Shown here: positions 7,832 through 14,714 of the stretch, in pieces
How positions within the stretch are numbered: the stretch's first letter is position 1
How the letters are laid out: every line of letters begins with the position of its first letter
Assembly: GCA_900548955.1 (NCBI GenBank)
Contig: URMQ01000025.1
Location: 1 to 17,955 of the forward strand
DNA: 17,955 nt
DNA from: an uncultured Eggerthella sp.
GTDB taxonomy: Bacteria > Actinomycetota > Coriobacteriia > Coriobacteriales > Eggerthellaceae
Direction of reading: 5' to 3'
Program-made: the position numbers and the translations under genes
The notes under the pieces: generated by a model
The model's input: only the letters and a program-made list of their open reading frames with translations
What the model was told of the DNA's origin: nothing
Databases searched by the model: none

Positions 7832-7914
7832 CATAGACTATCTAGTCTGTCTATGCTGTTACGAATTTGGTTTTCGTAACACGGGAATAATACCATAGCT
7901 GGTCTCGCTATGGT
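7832..7914 (-). promoter_or_regulatory. Three consecutive hairpins in the nikA leader
   Basis: Three inverted repeats lie almost back to back in the predicted nikA leader: CATAGAC/GTCTATG (7832-7838 and 7849-7855, with an alternative inner AGACTA/TAGTCT stem), GTTACGAA/TTCGTAAC (7858-7865 and 7873-7880) and ACCATAGC/GCTATGGT (7892-7899 and 7907-7914). On the transcribed strand the second and third carry related starts, GTAACACCATAG and GTAACAGCATAG, so they look like a duplicated module. They may act as protein operators, as RNA structure, or both; I do not recognise a known riboswitch class. Confidence 0.55.
7856..7882. promoter_or_regulatory. NikR-type operator, inverted half-sites
   Basis: CTGTTAC-N13-GTAACAC differs at one base from the inverted repeat GTGTTAC-N13/14-GTAACAC that I recall for Geobacter NikR. 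It lies in the nikA leader, about 35-60 bp downstream of the predicted transcription start and 84 bp upstream of the GTG start. This is where a nickel-responsive repressor would act. No nikR gene is in the window. Confidence 0.65.
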
Positions 7915-7939
7915 GTTACAAAATTATAAATGGTGTTAC
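7913..7939. promoter_or_regulatory. Two further GTGTTAC half-sites around the nikA -10
   Basis: Exact GTGTTAC half-sites at 7913-7919 and 7933-7939 are separated by 13 nt, the NikR spacing, but are in direct rather than inverted orientation. The 13-nt spacer contains the nikA -10 hexamer, so a protein bound here would cover the promoter. Direct orientation is unusual for a ribbon-helix-helix dimer pair. Confidence 0.55.
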
Positions 7940-7952
7940 CGTGGAACAATAA
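7923..7952 (-). promoter_or_regulatory. Putative nikA promoter
   Basis: On the minus strand a perfect TATAAT (7928 down to 7923) is preceded by TTGTTC at a 15-nt gap (7949-7944) or TTATTG at an 18-nt gap (7952-7947). Transcription would start near 7916, giving a structured leader of about 144 nt before the GTG at 7772. The -10 is convincing, the -35 is ambiguous. Confidence 0.6.
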
Positions 7953-7978
7953 TTCGACTGTTTACATTTCTGACTTAG

Positions 7979-8002
7979 AGCCGTTTTCTGATCAGAGCGG
8001 CT
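7979..8002. other. Inverted repeat upstream of the DUF3267 gene
   Basis: AGCCG (7979-7983) and CGGCT (7998-8002) flank a 10-bp palindrome TCTGATCAGA (7987-7996). The nearest T-run on the plus strand is about 10 nt away, so a terminator is unlikely; it may be an operator between the divergent nikA and DUF3267 genes. The rest of the gap up to 8117 shows nothing I can assign. Confidence 0.3.
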
Positions 8003-8117
8003 ACTTGGATTAGTTTTTACATAATGCAATATTCCGCAAGTACGCCTTAAAGTATTCTTGTTTTATGCATCGTTTTCAGGAAACAAGCCAACCAATTTTT
8101 TCGAAAGATCTAATTCT

Positions 8118-8756
8118 ATGTCTAAAAGAAACACCGACAATCCTCGTAAGTTGTCACAAGAAGAATCTAAACGTCAGAAACAGTTTGTCGAATACAGCGA
8201 TTTCCTTCAATCGCAAGGATACCGCCAAGAACTTCTTACTATTCCTATCAAAGAAGCGAATAAACAAGCTTTCATTTTAGGCTTGCCCGTTGTTGTAATA
8301 TTTGGCGCAGTATTTTTCCTACTGCATCAATTTGCCCCTTTTGGGACATCACCCCTTGAGATTCTTTTATTGCTTGTGTTGTTTTTAGTTCTTGTTGTAG
8401 TTCACGAACTTATCCATGGAATTACCTGGTCATGTTTCGCTGAGAAGCGCTTTAAGGCTATTTCGTTTGGCATCATGAATAAGACCTATAATCCTTACTG
8501 CACCTGCAACGAAGCTCTTACTCGAACGCAATATATCATCGGCGCCCTTGCTCCAACTGTCATTCTGGGTATTCTTCCTTGCGTTATTGCCATTGCAATT
8601 GGATCAGCGCCGTTCTTTCTTCTTGGTGCATTAATGATCCTTGCTGGTGGAGGCGACTTGGCAATTTGCAAAAAGCTTCTTTCCCACAAACAAACAGGTG
8701 AAACTATCTATCTTGACCACCCTACTGAATGTGGTCTTGTGGCTTTTAGCAAATGA
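8118..8756 (+). CDS. DUF3267-family membrane zincin (putative metalloprotease)
   Basis: This is a 212-residue integral membrane protein with a zinc-peptidase motif. A charged, cytosolic-looking N-terminus (1-50) is followed by hydrophobic segments at about 51-70 and 80-97, with HELIH (96-100) at the end of the second, then about 155-180 and 183-200. A GGGDL motif near 190 is typical of DUF3267 and probably supplies the third metal ligand (Asp). These features match DUF3267, whose members are predicted site-2-type membrane proteases with unknown substrates. ATG at 8118 is chosen over a TTG at 8058, since the extra 20 residues look unlike the family; the GAAAGA upstream is only a weak ribosome site. 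The gene is divergent from nikA and stands alone. Confidence 0.8.
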   Translation: MSKRNTDNPRKLSQEESKRQKQFVEYSDFLQSQGYRQELLTIPIKEANKQAFILGLPVVVIFGAVFFLLHQFAPFGTSPLEILLLLVLFLVLVVVHELIHGITWSCFAEKRFKAISFGIMNKTYNPYCTCNEALTRTQYIIGALAPTVILGILPCVIAIAIGSAPFFLLGALMILAGGGDLAICKKLLSHKQTGETIYLDHPTECGLVAFSK

Positions 8757-8810
8757 AAGTTGCCACATTAACTCACCGAATTAATTGCGCAGGTCTTAAA
8801 CAAAAGCATA

Positions 8811-8838
8811 TTGACGACTGAGTTTCTTCTGGTAAAGT
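8811..8838 (+). promoter_or_regulatory. tRNA-Val promoter
   Basis: TTGACG (8811-8816) and TAAAGT (8833-8838) are separated by 16 nt, 34 nt before the mature tRNA 5' end. A small hairpin CGCTGA-TGTTT-TCAGCG lies in the leader between promoter and tRNA. Confidence 0.7.
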
Positions 8839-8872
8839 ATCTAGGCGCTGATGTTTTCAGCGTTCATAGTAA

Positions 8873-8947
8873 GGGCGGTTAGCTCAGGGGGAGAGCGCTA
8901 CCTTGACACGGTAGAGGTCACTGGTTCGAAACCAGTATCGCCCACCA
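8873..8947 (+). tRNA. tRNA-Val (anticodon GAC)
   Basis: The 75-nt sequence folds as a full cloverleaf: acceptor GGGCGGT pairs with ATCGCCC (one G-U), the D-arm is GCTC/GAGC, the anticodon arm CTACC-TTGACAC-GGTAG has GAC in the middle of its loop, and the T-arm is ACTGG-TTCGAAA-CCAGT. The discriminator A and the 3' CCA are encoded. Anticodon GAC reads valine codons GTC and GTT. It is a single tRNA with its own promoter and terminator and no sign of an integrated element at its 3' end. Confidence 0.96.
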
Positions 8948-8957
8948 TTGGAAGACC

Positions 8958-8992
8958 AGGTCACAAGGCTGTATACCTTGTGACCTTTTTTT
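8958..8992 (+). terminator. Rho-independent terminator after tRNA-Val
   Basis: AGGTCACAAGG (8958-8968) and CCTTGTGACCT (8976-8986) form a perfect 11-bp stem with a 7-nt loop, followed directly by a run of seven T (8986-8992). It begins 11 nt after the tRNA CCA end. Confidence 0.95.
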
Positions 8993-9119
8993 GATTCAGC
9001 ATCAAAAATGACGTTTTTGGCAGACGTTTTGCCCTAATGATGCCAGTGAACAGACCAAAATAATCCACGGGAATAGATCCAAAACGTAAATTAACAACGC
9101 CTAAATAAATCTGTCACGA

Positions 9120-9881
9120 CTAAGATTGATTTGCTGCTTCTATCGAATCGACCATAAACGAAGCAGTAGCATCCCACTGCTGCTCTACGCCAATGGAGCA
9201 CTCCCCATCACCGTCTTGCGGACCATAATCCCCAAATCCTGCATGGTTACCGCCTTCAATCACTTCAGTTACTGAACTTGAAGGTAAATTTGCCTCGTTA
9301 CTCTGAAGGGCATCTCGATTCAATACGCCATCATTGCTGCCATAAATTAGATTTACGGAAAGATCGGTTTGAGATAAATCGCTCGCGGCATAAGCAGCCA
9401 ATAGAAATGCACCCTCCAGCTCATTACTATGCGCTGAAGCAAATTGCGCTGCCATGGCCCCACCCAATGAATGACCAGCAATCCACCATTCATCTATCTC
9501 AGATGCGCTATCCATTAAAGAACTTGCCGAATCAATCCCAAAGAATGCCAGATTAAAAGGCATTTTTGCGATAACGCAATAATAACCCCTGTCCGCTAGT
9601 TCATTTGCTAGAGGAGCATATGCCTGCGGATCAACCTTAGCTCCTGGATAAAACACAACACCGACCTCTGCATCCGATGAGCCAACCGCAATGCTCGCAT
9701 CAGTTTCTTGTAAGCTTCCTAAAGATTCCAGACTTTCAGTAAGCGATCGAGCATCTTCACCCGCATGATAATAATCAGACGTATACGCGTAAAAACCAAT
9801 ACCGCACGCTGACACAACAGCAATGCATGCTATCAGTAAACGCTTCGGCCAATTTTTCTTTATCTGTTTATCTGCAACCAT
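9120..9881 (-). CDS. Membrane-anchored alpha/beta hydrolase
   Basis: This is a 253-residue predicted serine hydrolase. A short Lys-rich cytoplasmic start is followed by one membrane helix (about 14-34) with no lipobox or clear cleavage site, so the enzyme domain is probably anchored on the outside. The catalytic triad is visible: Ser138 in GHSLGG, Asp184 in YGSNDGVL and His213 in GGNHAGFG. The strand VGVVFYPGAKVDPQAYAPLANELADRGY matches the dienelactone-hydrolase-like Abhydrolase_5 group. The substrate is not evident. The frame opens at 9905, but ATG 9881 follows TGGAG (9890-9886) and removes eight unlikely residues. It is divergent from the glycerate kinase gene; the gap (9882-10007) probably holds both promoters, though I cannot place them. 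Confidence 0.83.
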   Translation of the reverse strand: MVADKQIKKNWPKRLLIACIAVVSACGIGFYAYTSDYYHAGEDARSLTESLESLGSLQETDASIAVGSSDAEVGVVFYPGAKVDPQAYAPLANELADRGYYCVIAKMPFNLAFFGIDSASSLMDSASEIDEWWIAGHSLGGAMAAQFASAHSNELEGAFLLAAYAASDLSQTDLSVNLIYGSNDGVLNRDALQSNEANLPSSSVTEVIEGGNHAGFGDYGPQDGDGECSIGVEQQWDATASFMVDSIEAANQS

Positions 9882-10007
9882 ATTTCTCCAGCGTATTAAG
9901 TACAATCAGTTTATAAAGTGTTTCTTATGTTCGACCACGTTAATTCAAGAATAGTTGGAATAAAACAACGAGAAAAGCTGCTGTTGCAAAGCTAGGACTC
10001 TGCCCTC

Positions 10008-11144
10008 ATGAAAAAGATTGTTCTCATACCCGATTCTTTCAAGGGAACCTTATCCTCAACCCAGATCTGCGAAATTATTTCTGATGAAATTAAAAAACAC
10101 TTCTCAGATTGCGTAATAATTTCTATTCCTGTTGCAGATGGTGGCGAAGGAAGCGTTGATTGCTTCTTGTCTGCTTTAGGTGGAGAAAAAATTACCACAA
10201 TTGCGAGCGGTCCCCACCTCGAACAGATGAAATCGTCCTTTGGGTATCTTCCCGAAAGCTCCACCGCTGTTATAGAAATGGCATCGTGTGCAGGATTGCC
10301 CCTTGTAGAAAATCAAAAAGATCCCCTTGGCGCCACAACTTATGGCGTCGGTGAATTATTGCTTGAAGCTGCAAACCATGGCGCCACTAAAATTATTCTT
10401 GGACTTGGCGGCAGCTGCACTACCGATGGCGGATGCGGCGCCGCTGCTGCCTGCGGAGTAAAGTATTACGACAAGGCAGGAAACAGCTTTATACCAACAG
10501 GCGGAACACTAAGCCAAATTGAACATATCGATATCTCTGGCTTGAATCCTGCAATCAAAACGGTAGATATCGTTGCCATGTGCGACATAGAAAACCCTAT
10601 GTATGGTCCAGAAGGAGCTGCTTATATTTTCGCACCACAAAAAGGAGCAACCGAAAACGAAGTAAAACTACTCGATGAAGGTCTTATCCACCTTGCTAGC
10701 GTTATAAAGCAAGACTTGCGCGCAGATGTTGTCACTATTCCAGGCACAGGAGCGGCAGGTGCGATGGGCGCAGGAATGATTGCGTTTTTTGGAGCCCAAC
10801 TTCAAATGGGCATCGAAACCGTGCTTGATACGGTGCATTTTTCGGAAATAGTAAAAGATGCCGATCTTGTTATTACTGGTGAAGGAAAGCTTGATAGTCA
10901 ATCTCTTCGAGGAAAAGTGGTTATCGGCGTAGCGAAACGCGCTCAGGATGCGGGAATTCCCGTTATAGCGCTAGTTGGAGGCGTGGAATCCGATATCTCG
11001 GACGCATATGAGAAGGGTGTTACCGCAATCTTTCCTATCAACCGACTTCCTGAAGACTTTTCCATTTCAAAAGAAAAAAGCGCAGAAAACCTTGCTGCAA
11101 CTGCTCAAGATGTTCTGCGCCTTGTTAAATGCATTGAAAAATGA
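10008..11144 (+). CDS. garK: Glycerate kinase
   Basis: This is a 378-residue type-I glycerate kinase, which phosphorylates D-glycerate with ATP (2-phosphoglycerate is the usual product of this family) and feeds glycolysis. Family landmarks are the start KIVLIPDSFKGTLSS, PVADGGEGSVDCF, DPLGATTYGVGELL, the glycine-rich GLGGSCTTDGGCGAAAACG, GTGAAGAMGAGM and ITGEGKLDSQSLRGKV. The length is full for the family. ATG 10008 follows AGGA with a 10-nt gap. It is a single gene: no glycerate transporter or tartronate pathway gene lies next to it, so its role here (serine, glyoxylate or sugar-acid use) is open. It converges on the metallo-hydrolase gene with a 19-bp gap and no visible terminator hairpin. 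Confidence 0.94.
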   Translation: MKKIVLIPDSFKGTLSSTQICEIISDEIKKHFSDCVIISIPVADGGEGSVDCFLSALGGEKITTIASGPHLEQMKSSFGYLPESSTAVIEMASCAGLPLVENQKDPLGATTYGVGELLLEAANHGATKIILGLGGSCTTDGGCGAAAACGVKYYDKAGNSFIPTGGTLSQIEHIDISGLNPAIKTVDIVAMCDIENPMYGPEGAAYIFAPQKGATENEVKLLDEGLIHLASVIKQDLRADVVTIPGTGAAGAMGAGMIAFFGAQLQMGIETVLDTVHFSEIVKDADLVITGEGKLDSQSLRGKVVIGVAKRAQDAGIPVIALVGGVESDISDAYEKGVTAIFPINRLPEDFSISKEKSAENLAATAQDVLRLVKCIEK

Positions 11145-11163
11145 GGAGCTGCCGAAACAAAAA

Positions 11164-11826
11164 CTAGCGCCACTCCATTTTGCGGACAACAGTAATACCA
11201 TCATCCACGAGAGGTTCGAATACCTCAACATCTTCTTTGTTACCAACCGTTGTTCCATAGTGAGTAGGCACTACAAACTGAGGCTTAATGGTGTTAATAA
11301 AAGCAGCTGCCTGCTTGGCATCCATCGTGTAGGTTCCGCCAATTGGAATAAGAGCTACATCGCAACGCACCTGTTCAGTATCTTCATTCTGATCAGTATC
11401 GCCAGCAATGTAGTACGTAGCGCCATCGATCGCAAGAATATAACCAACCCATGCGTTTTCTTTTGGATGGAACTGAAGGCGCTCGCCTTCAACGTTATAC
11501 GCAGGAACCGCTTCAACCGTAACGCCACAAACTTCAGTAGATTCACCCGCATTCAGATGCACAACCTTTGATGCATTCAAAGAAGCAACTTCATCCTTCA
11601 ACGAAGTAGGTGCGACTACTGCCGTGCTTGGCTTGGCCACGCGCGCGTAATCCTCAGGAGAAAGATGATCGTAGTGACCATGAGTAATTAAAACTACATC
11701 AGCGTCATGAGGTTCATCAACCAAATCATATGGATCAGCGTAAACTACCGTTCCGCCTTCTGCTTGAATTCGAATAGCGCTGTGAATAAGGACTCGAACG
11801 TTGTTTAAGTTTTCTTGCAATGCCAT
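11164..11826 (-). CDS. Metallo-beta-lactamase-fold hydrolase (UPF0173/YtkL-like)
   Basis: This is a 220-residue cytosolic metal-dependent hydrolase of the UPF0173 type. The metal-binding HGHYDH motif is at residues 49-54, the third-ligand histidine is probably in VEAVPAYN or nearby, and YYIAGDTDQ and PTHYGT give the later Asp and His ligands. The N-terminal 'IHSAIRI' and 'DPYDLVDEP' match the UPF0173 pattern. The substrate is unknown. ATG at 11826 sits just after AGGAGGGG; the frame is open to 11874, but that extension would contain the ribosome site. A TATAAT hexamer on the minus strand at 11897-11892 may be its -10, without a matching -35. Confidence 0.88.
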   Translation of the reverse strand: MALQENLNNVRVLIHSAIRIQAEGGTVVYADPYDLVDEPHDADVVLITHGHYDHLSPEDYARVAKPSTAVVAPTSLKDEVASLNASKVVHLNAGESTEVCGVTVEAVPAYNVEGERLQFHPKENAWVGYILAIDGATYYIAGDTDQNEDTEQVRCDVALIPIGGTYTMDAKQAAAFINTIKPQFVVPTHYGTTVGNKEDVEVFEPLVDDGITVVRKMEWR

Positions 11827-11969
11827 AATCCCCTCCTGCTCCTTGTGATGCATTGGATATAACCAGTTTAACATCGCTGGATTTGGATGGAATTATAGAC
11901 TTTTCGTAATTGCAGAGCGCTTGTTGTAATCTGATTGCTGCAACATCGAAGAAAGGCGCAAAAGACCAC

Positions 11970-13112
11970 ATGGACACCCAGTTGAAAAAGTTTACGAACC
12001 CTAAAAGGTTACTTAACTTCATCGAAGCTACACCGTGTCGCGCCTACTTCATTAAAGCAGTAGCGCTTCTTTGTGTCCTGTTGATTTTCGCAAAGATAAT
12101 TCCAGTTATGCCTGGAGCTATAGTTGTACTTTGCTGGGTTTTACTTACCGCTCTTTCCGCTATTGGATTTGCCTATTTCGCCATTGTCAGAAAAACCGAA
12201 AAGCAAATTGCGAAGTTTCGCGAAGGCGGAAGACTTGCAAACTTTAACGATGGGAGAAAAATCTGCTTCATTGTTGCATTTGTAGTATCTGGCATTTTTG
12301 CCGCAAGTCTTCTTTTGAATATTTCCAAATGGGAGCCTATTTATTGGATTCTTATCGCTGTGGCAATACCTCTGTACTATTTCGTTTCGCTGAGAGTGCG
12401 GCACAAAGTAGAAATAGAATACAAGCCATTATTCCGACAAGCTGGCATAACTAAACTGACGTTTTGGATTGTCGTAGCACTTTTGTGTGGTATCACGCTT
12501 TTGGTAACGTTAGTTTTTCCTTTTCCTGCTTACGAGAGCACCTACGATGCTCTTTTGGCAACAGAGGCTCCTTTTGCGAATTCACCTTCATCGCTGATAG
12601 CGGACATGGGGTATTTCACTACCGCTTCCGAAATAATGATTACCTATGGCATCCCAAAAACTTTAGAAGCAGCCTTTGGATCATTCCCTTTTGTTGTGGT
12701 GATAGCTGGTACGCTTCTTATTTATCTTTCTATTTTTGTTGGATTTGTAAGCCTTTTAAACGTCTGTTATATATCAACCTTTGAACTGCAAAGGGTGTTT
12801 ATCCCTTTGCTTTCAGAACAGTCTGAGGCAAAACCTTCCTTTGCACACAAACGCACCGTAGAAAAGAAATATGTTCTATGGAATATTGCTCTGTCTCTTG
12901 TGCTCATGTTGACTTTTATTGGAGCCGATGTTTATTCAGCCCACATTAAACAAACAAATGGACAAACCCCTCTTGAAGCTATCACCTTCAAAGCCATAGA
13001 CGGAATTGCGTATATAGTTGATGGCGAAAACTTGAGTGAGCAAATGTCCGAACGCTTAATTGATGACTCCAAGAATACCCTGCAGCTTTTTGGCGGAGAT
13101 GACGCCTCGTAG
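11970..13112 (+). CDS. Unrecognised seven-helix membrane protein
   Basis: I do not recognise this 380-residue protein. Hydrophobic segments lie at about 25-45, 48-73, 98-118, 123-141, 163-185, 240-268 and 301-323, giving seven likely membrane helices. A loop of about 55 residues between helices 5 and 6 (AYESTYDALLATEAPFANSPSS...) is probably extracytoplasmic, and a ~55-residue soluble tail (HIKQTNGQTPLEAITFKAIDGIAYIVDGENLSEQ...) follows helix 7. There is no ATPase, kinase or transporter signature. ATG 11970 has only a weak purine-rich upstream (AAAGG is 15 nt away); a TTG at 11910 would extend it by 20 residues that look non-coding. It stands alone, divergent from the metallo-hydrolase. Its stop codon starts a set of short repeats. 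Confidence 0.78.
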   Translation: MDTQLKKFTNPKRLLNFIEATPCRAYFIKAVALLCVLLIFAKIIPVMPGAIVVLCWVLLTALSAIGFAYFAIVRKTEKQIAKFREGGRLANFNDGRKICFIVAFVVSGIFAASLLLNISKWEPIYWILIAVAIPLYYFVSLRVRHKVEIEYKPLFRQAGITKLTFWIVVALLCGITLLVTLVFPFPAYESTYDALLATEAPFANSPSSLIADMGYFTTASEIMITYGIPKTLEAAFGSFPFVVVIAGTLLIYLSIFVGFVSLLNVCYISTFELQRVFIPLLSEQSEAKPSFAHKRTVEKKYVLWNIALSLVLMLTFIGADVYSAHIKQTNGQTPLEAITFKAIDGIAYIVDGENLSEQMSERLIDDSKNTLQLFGGDDAS

Positions 13113-13177
13113 CGAAACTCAGTGATAAAACTTAATAGCGAAGTTTAATAGCGAAAACTAACACGAAGTTTAATAGC
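13110..13177. repeat. TAGCGAA repeats starting at the stop codon
   Basis: TAGCGAA occurs at 13110-13116 (its TAG is the stop codon of the membrane protein), 13136-13142 and 13149-13155, with a partial TTTAATAGC copy ending at 13177. The middle copies form a 13-bp tandem TTAATAGCGAA(G/A). The array fills most of the gap to the convergent DUF1810 gene; I see no terminator here. Confidence 0.65.
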
Positions 13178-13249
13178 TCGATTTCAAATTGTTTGGCGAA
13201 TAAACTGAGGAATTTGAGTAAGTGTTGACGCAGCACTAGATCAAACACG

Positions 13250-13687
13250 TTACTCAGCGAACTGTTTGACAAGCTTTAAGGTAAGCGAATCACGCTGACC
13301 ACCGTAATATTTATTTATGACCTGACCAAACACGGGATCTTCACTTGCAAGTTCAAAAAGCGTCATTGAAGAACGAACCTTCACTGCATCGATGCCGCCT
13401 AATACCGCAACGGGATCATCGCCCTCCAAATCAAGCAAAGCCTGGGATATTTCTACAAGCCGCCCCATGAGCAAATCGTGAGCAACATAAGCATGCAGCT
13501 CAGCCCAACTGCCGATGCCGTAATAATTTGCATTCCAACTCATTCCCAACCCGCGAGCTTGAGGGAACACATACCAAATCCAGTGGCCGCGCTTTCTTCC
13601 AGCGCAAATTTCAGCAAGAGCGCGATCATACGCTCCCCCACTTTGCGCGTCCATAAAACGCTGAATATCATTGTCGGCGTATTTCAT
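13250..13687 (-). CDS. DUF1810 family protein
   Basis: This is a 145-residue soluble protein matching DUF1810 along its whole length: 'RFMDAQSGGAYDRALAEICAGRKRGHWIWYVFPQARGLGMS' near the start, 'HAYVAHDLLMGRL' in the middle, 'VKVRSSMTLFELA' and a final 'YYGGQRDSLTLKLVKQF'. The family has no established biochemical function; the conserved HWIW.FPQ.RGLG block looks like a ligand or catalytic site. ATG at 13687 follows AGGAG with a 5-nt gap (the plus strand shows CTCCT at 13693-13697). Its ribosome site lies inside the 66-bp repeat that reappears at 14712-14777 beyond the toxin-antitoxin module, so the natural upstream region of this gene may have been split off by that module. Confidence 0.88.
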   Translation of the reverse strand: MKYADNDIQRFMDAQSGGAYDRALAEICAGRKRGHWIWYVFPQARGLGMSWNANYYGIGSWAELHAYVAHDLLMGRLVEISQALLDLEGDDPVAVLGGIDAVKVRSSMTLFELASEDPVFGQVINKYYGGQRDSLTLKLVKQFAE

Positions 13688-13752
13688 AGCAGCTCCTAAA
13701 TTTGCGGCTTAACGGACTTCCTAAGTTTCGCTTTTAGCATGCTCCTGATACT
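13687..13752. repeat. 66-bp imperfect direct repeat, copy 1
   Basis: This copy covers the start and leader of the DUF1810 gene. It aligns with 14712-14777 in the same orientation with one 1-bp insertion and one 1-bp deletion, and shares an identical 27-bp core (13701-13727 versus 14727-14753). The two copies lie about 1025 bp apart and bracket the mntA-hepT module. Confidence 0.9.
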
Positions 13753-13850
13753 TGCATTAATTTTCCTGCATTGTATCTGTGATTTTCTAGGTTAATTGAA
13801 AAGCAAATACAACATCGCAGCGTTTTATTGAGTAATCACCTTAAAAATAT

Positions 13851-13859
13851 TGATATAAT
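13851..13859 (+). promoter_or_regulatory. Extended -10 promoter of mntA-hepT
   Basis: TGATATAAT is an exact extended -10 element (TG-N-TATAAT), which needs no strong -35; only a poorly spaced TTGAGT (13828-13833) lies upstream. Transcription would start near 13866, the centre of the adjoining palindrome. Confidence 0.7.
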
Positions 13860-13874
13860 ATATTACTAATATAT
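13858..13874. promoter_or_regulatory. Putative operator of the mntA-hepT module
   Basis: ATATATTA-C-TAATATAT is a perfect 17-bp inverted repeat that overlaps the -10 and the expected transcription start. It is a natural target for the ribbon-helix-helix domain fused to MntA, which would give autorepression. The binding itself is inferred. Confidence 0.65.
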
Positions 13875-13894
13875 CTGATAGGAAGGAATCACAT

Positions 13895-14353
13895 ATGAGT
13901 GCAATTTCTATCTATCTGCAGGATAAAACACTACGAAAGCTTGACGCTGAAGTCAGTCGTCTTGCCAAAGAAGACAAAGAATCTGGTCTTTCCGGCAGGC
14001 AGATAATTAATCGCTCAAAACTCATTGAAAAAATAATTGAAGACTACCTTGAAACCACCAATTCGCTGAACATCGAAAATATTCGCTATGAGGTTGTGTC
14101 TCTTGCTGAAGAGTACGGCGCCGAAAAGGTTTCGCTTTTTGGGTCGTTTGCTCGCGGCGAAGAAACCGAAACAAGCGACATAGATATTCTGCTCGAAAAG
14201 GGGAAAATTAAGGGCATTCAGGTTCTGGACTTCCAGCACGATTTATCTCAACGCCTTGGGCGTACGGTTGATGTGGTAACCACCACAGGCGCAAGTGAGC
14301 GCTTCCTAAACAAGATCAAACAAGACGAGGTGGTTTTATATGAGGCAAGCTGA
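13895..14353 (+). CDS. mntA: MntA-type nucleotidyltransferase antitoxin with N-terminal ribbon-helix-helix domain
   Basis: This is a 152-residue antitoxin of the HEPN-MNT (HepT/MntA) class. The C-terminal part (about 60-152) is a minimal nucleotidyltransferase: GSFARGEETETSDID (83-97) is the GSx10DxD motif, with a third acidic residue at Asp126 (RTVDVV). In characterised pairs MntA adds AMP to a tyrosine of HepT and so silences it. The first ~55 residues are different: strand ISIYL, helix KTLRKLDAEVSRLA, and a second helix NRSKLIEKIIEDYLE, which is a ribbon-helix-helix DNA-binding pattern. Stand-alone MntA proteins usually lack this. The fusion suggests that the antitoxin also represses its own promoter at 13851-13874. 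ATG 13895 follows AGGAAGG with an 8-nt gap. It overlaps hepT by 14 bp. Confidence 0.9.
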   Translation: MSAISIYLQDKTLRKLDAEVSRLAKEDKESGLSGRQIINRSKLIEKIIEDYLETTNSLNIENIRYEVVSLAEEYGAEKVSLFGSFARGEETETSDIDILLEKGKIKGIQVLDFQHDLSQRLGRTVDVVTTTGASERFLNKIKQDEVVLYEAS

Positions 14354-14687
14354 TCGCGACAACGACCAACTTGGAATCATTCTGCGCTACTGCAATAGGC
14401 TCGATGAATCCCTTAAGCGCTTCGGCAATTCGTACGCCATCTTTCAAGAGGATATCCCCTTCCAAGACAGCTGTTCTCTTTGCTTGATTCAGATTGGCGA
14501 AGCCGTAAACCGTCTTTCGGATGAATTCAAGGAACTACACCCCGAAATAGAATGGCAGCGAATCTATGGAATGCGTTGCCATTTAGTACATGGCTACGAA
14601 ATGTTTGATGCAGAAATTGCGTGGGATTCCATTGAAAAAGACATCCCTTCATTAAAAGAGTTCTGCGAAAGCCACTTTATCGAATAA
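14340..14687 (+). CDS. hepT: HepT-type HEPN ribonuclease toxin (DUF86)
   Basis: This is a 115-residue all-helical HEPN protein of the DUF86/HepT family. The diagnostic Rx4HxY motif is RCHLVHGY (Arg79, His84, Tyr86): Arg and His form the ribonuclease site and the Tyr is the residue AMPylated by MntA in studied systems. 'SLCLIQIGEAVNRLSDEF' and 'WQRIYGMR' are also characteristic. All key residues are present, so the toxin looks active. The start ATG lies inside the end of mntA (14-bp overlap), so the two proteins should be made in a coupled way. Its stop codon begins a 15-bp tandem repeat. Confidence 0.92.
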   Translation: MRQADRDNDQLGIILRYCNRLDESLKRFGNSYAIFQEDIPFQDSCSLCLIQIGEAVNRLSDEFKELHPEIEWQRIYGMRCHLVHGYEMFDAEIAWDSIEKDIPSLKEFCESHFIE

Positions 14688-14714
14688 GTCGCAACTTGAT
14701 AAGTCGCTACTTAG
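14685..14714. repeat. 15-bp tandem duplication at the hepT stop codon
   Basis: TAAGTCGCAACTTGA (14685-14699) is followed directly by TAAGTCGCTACTTAG (14700-14714), 12 of 15 positions the same. The first TAA is the hepT stop codon, and the second unit runs into the 66-bp repeat copy. Confidence 0.75.

Noticed and set aside
7832..7914. Known riboswitch in the nikA leader
   Set aside because: I could not match the stems to a class I know, and the half-sites explain part of the symmetry; kept as a finding only.
7979..8002. Inverted repeat as a terminator
   Set aside because: The T-run is too far from the stem, and neither flanking gene ends here.
8873..8992. tRNA 3' end as an integration site
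   Set aside because: No integrase and no second copy of the tRNA end is found in the window; a normal terminator follows directly.
13895..14060. RHH domain considered as the NikR that would act on the nikA operators
   Set aside because: It is fused to a nucleotidyltransferase, lacks the NikR metal-binding ACT domain and sits with its own HEPN partner and palindrome.
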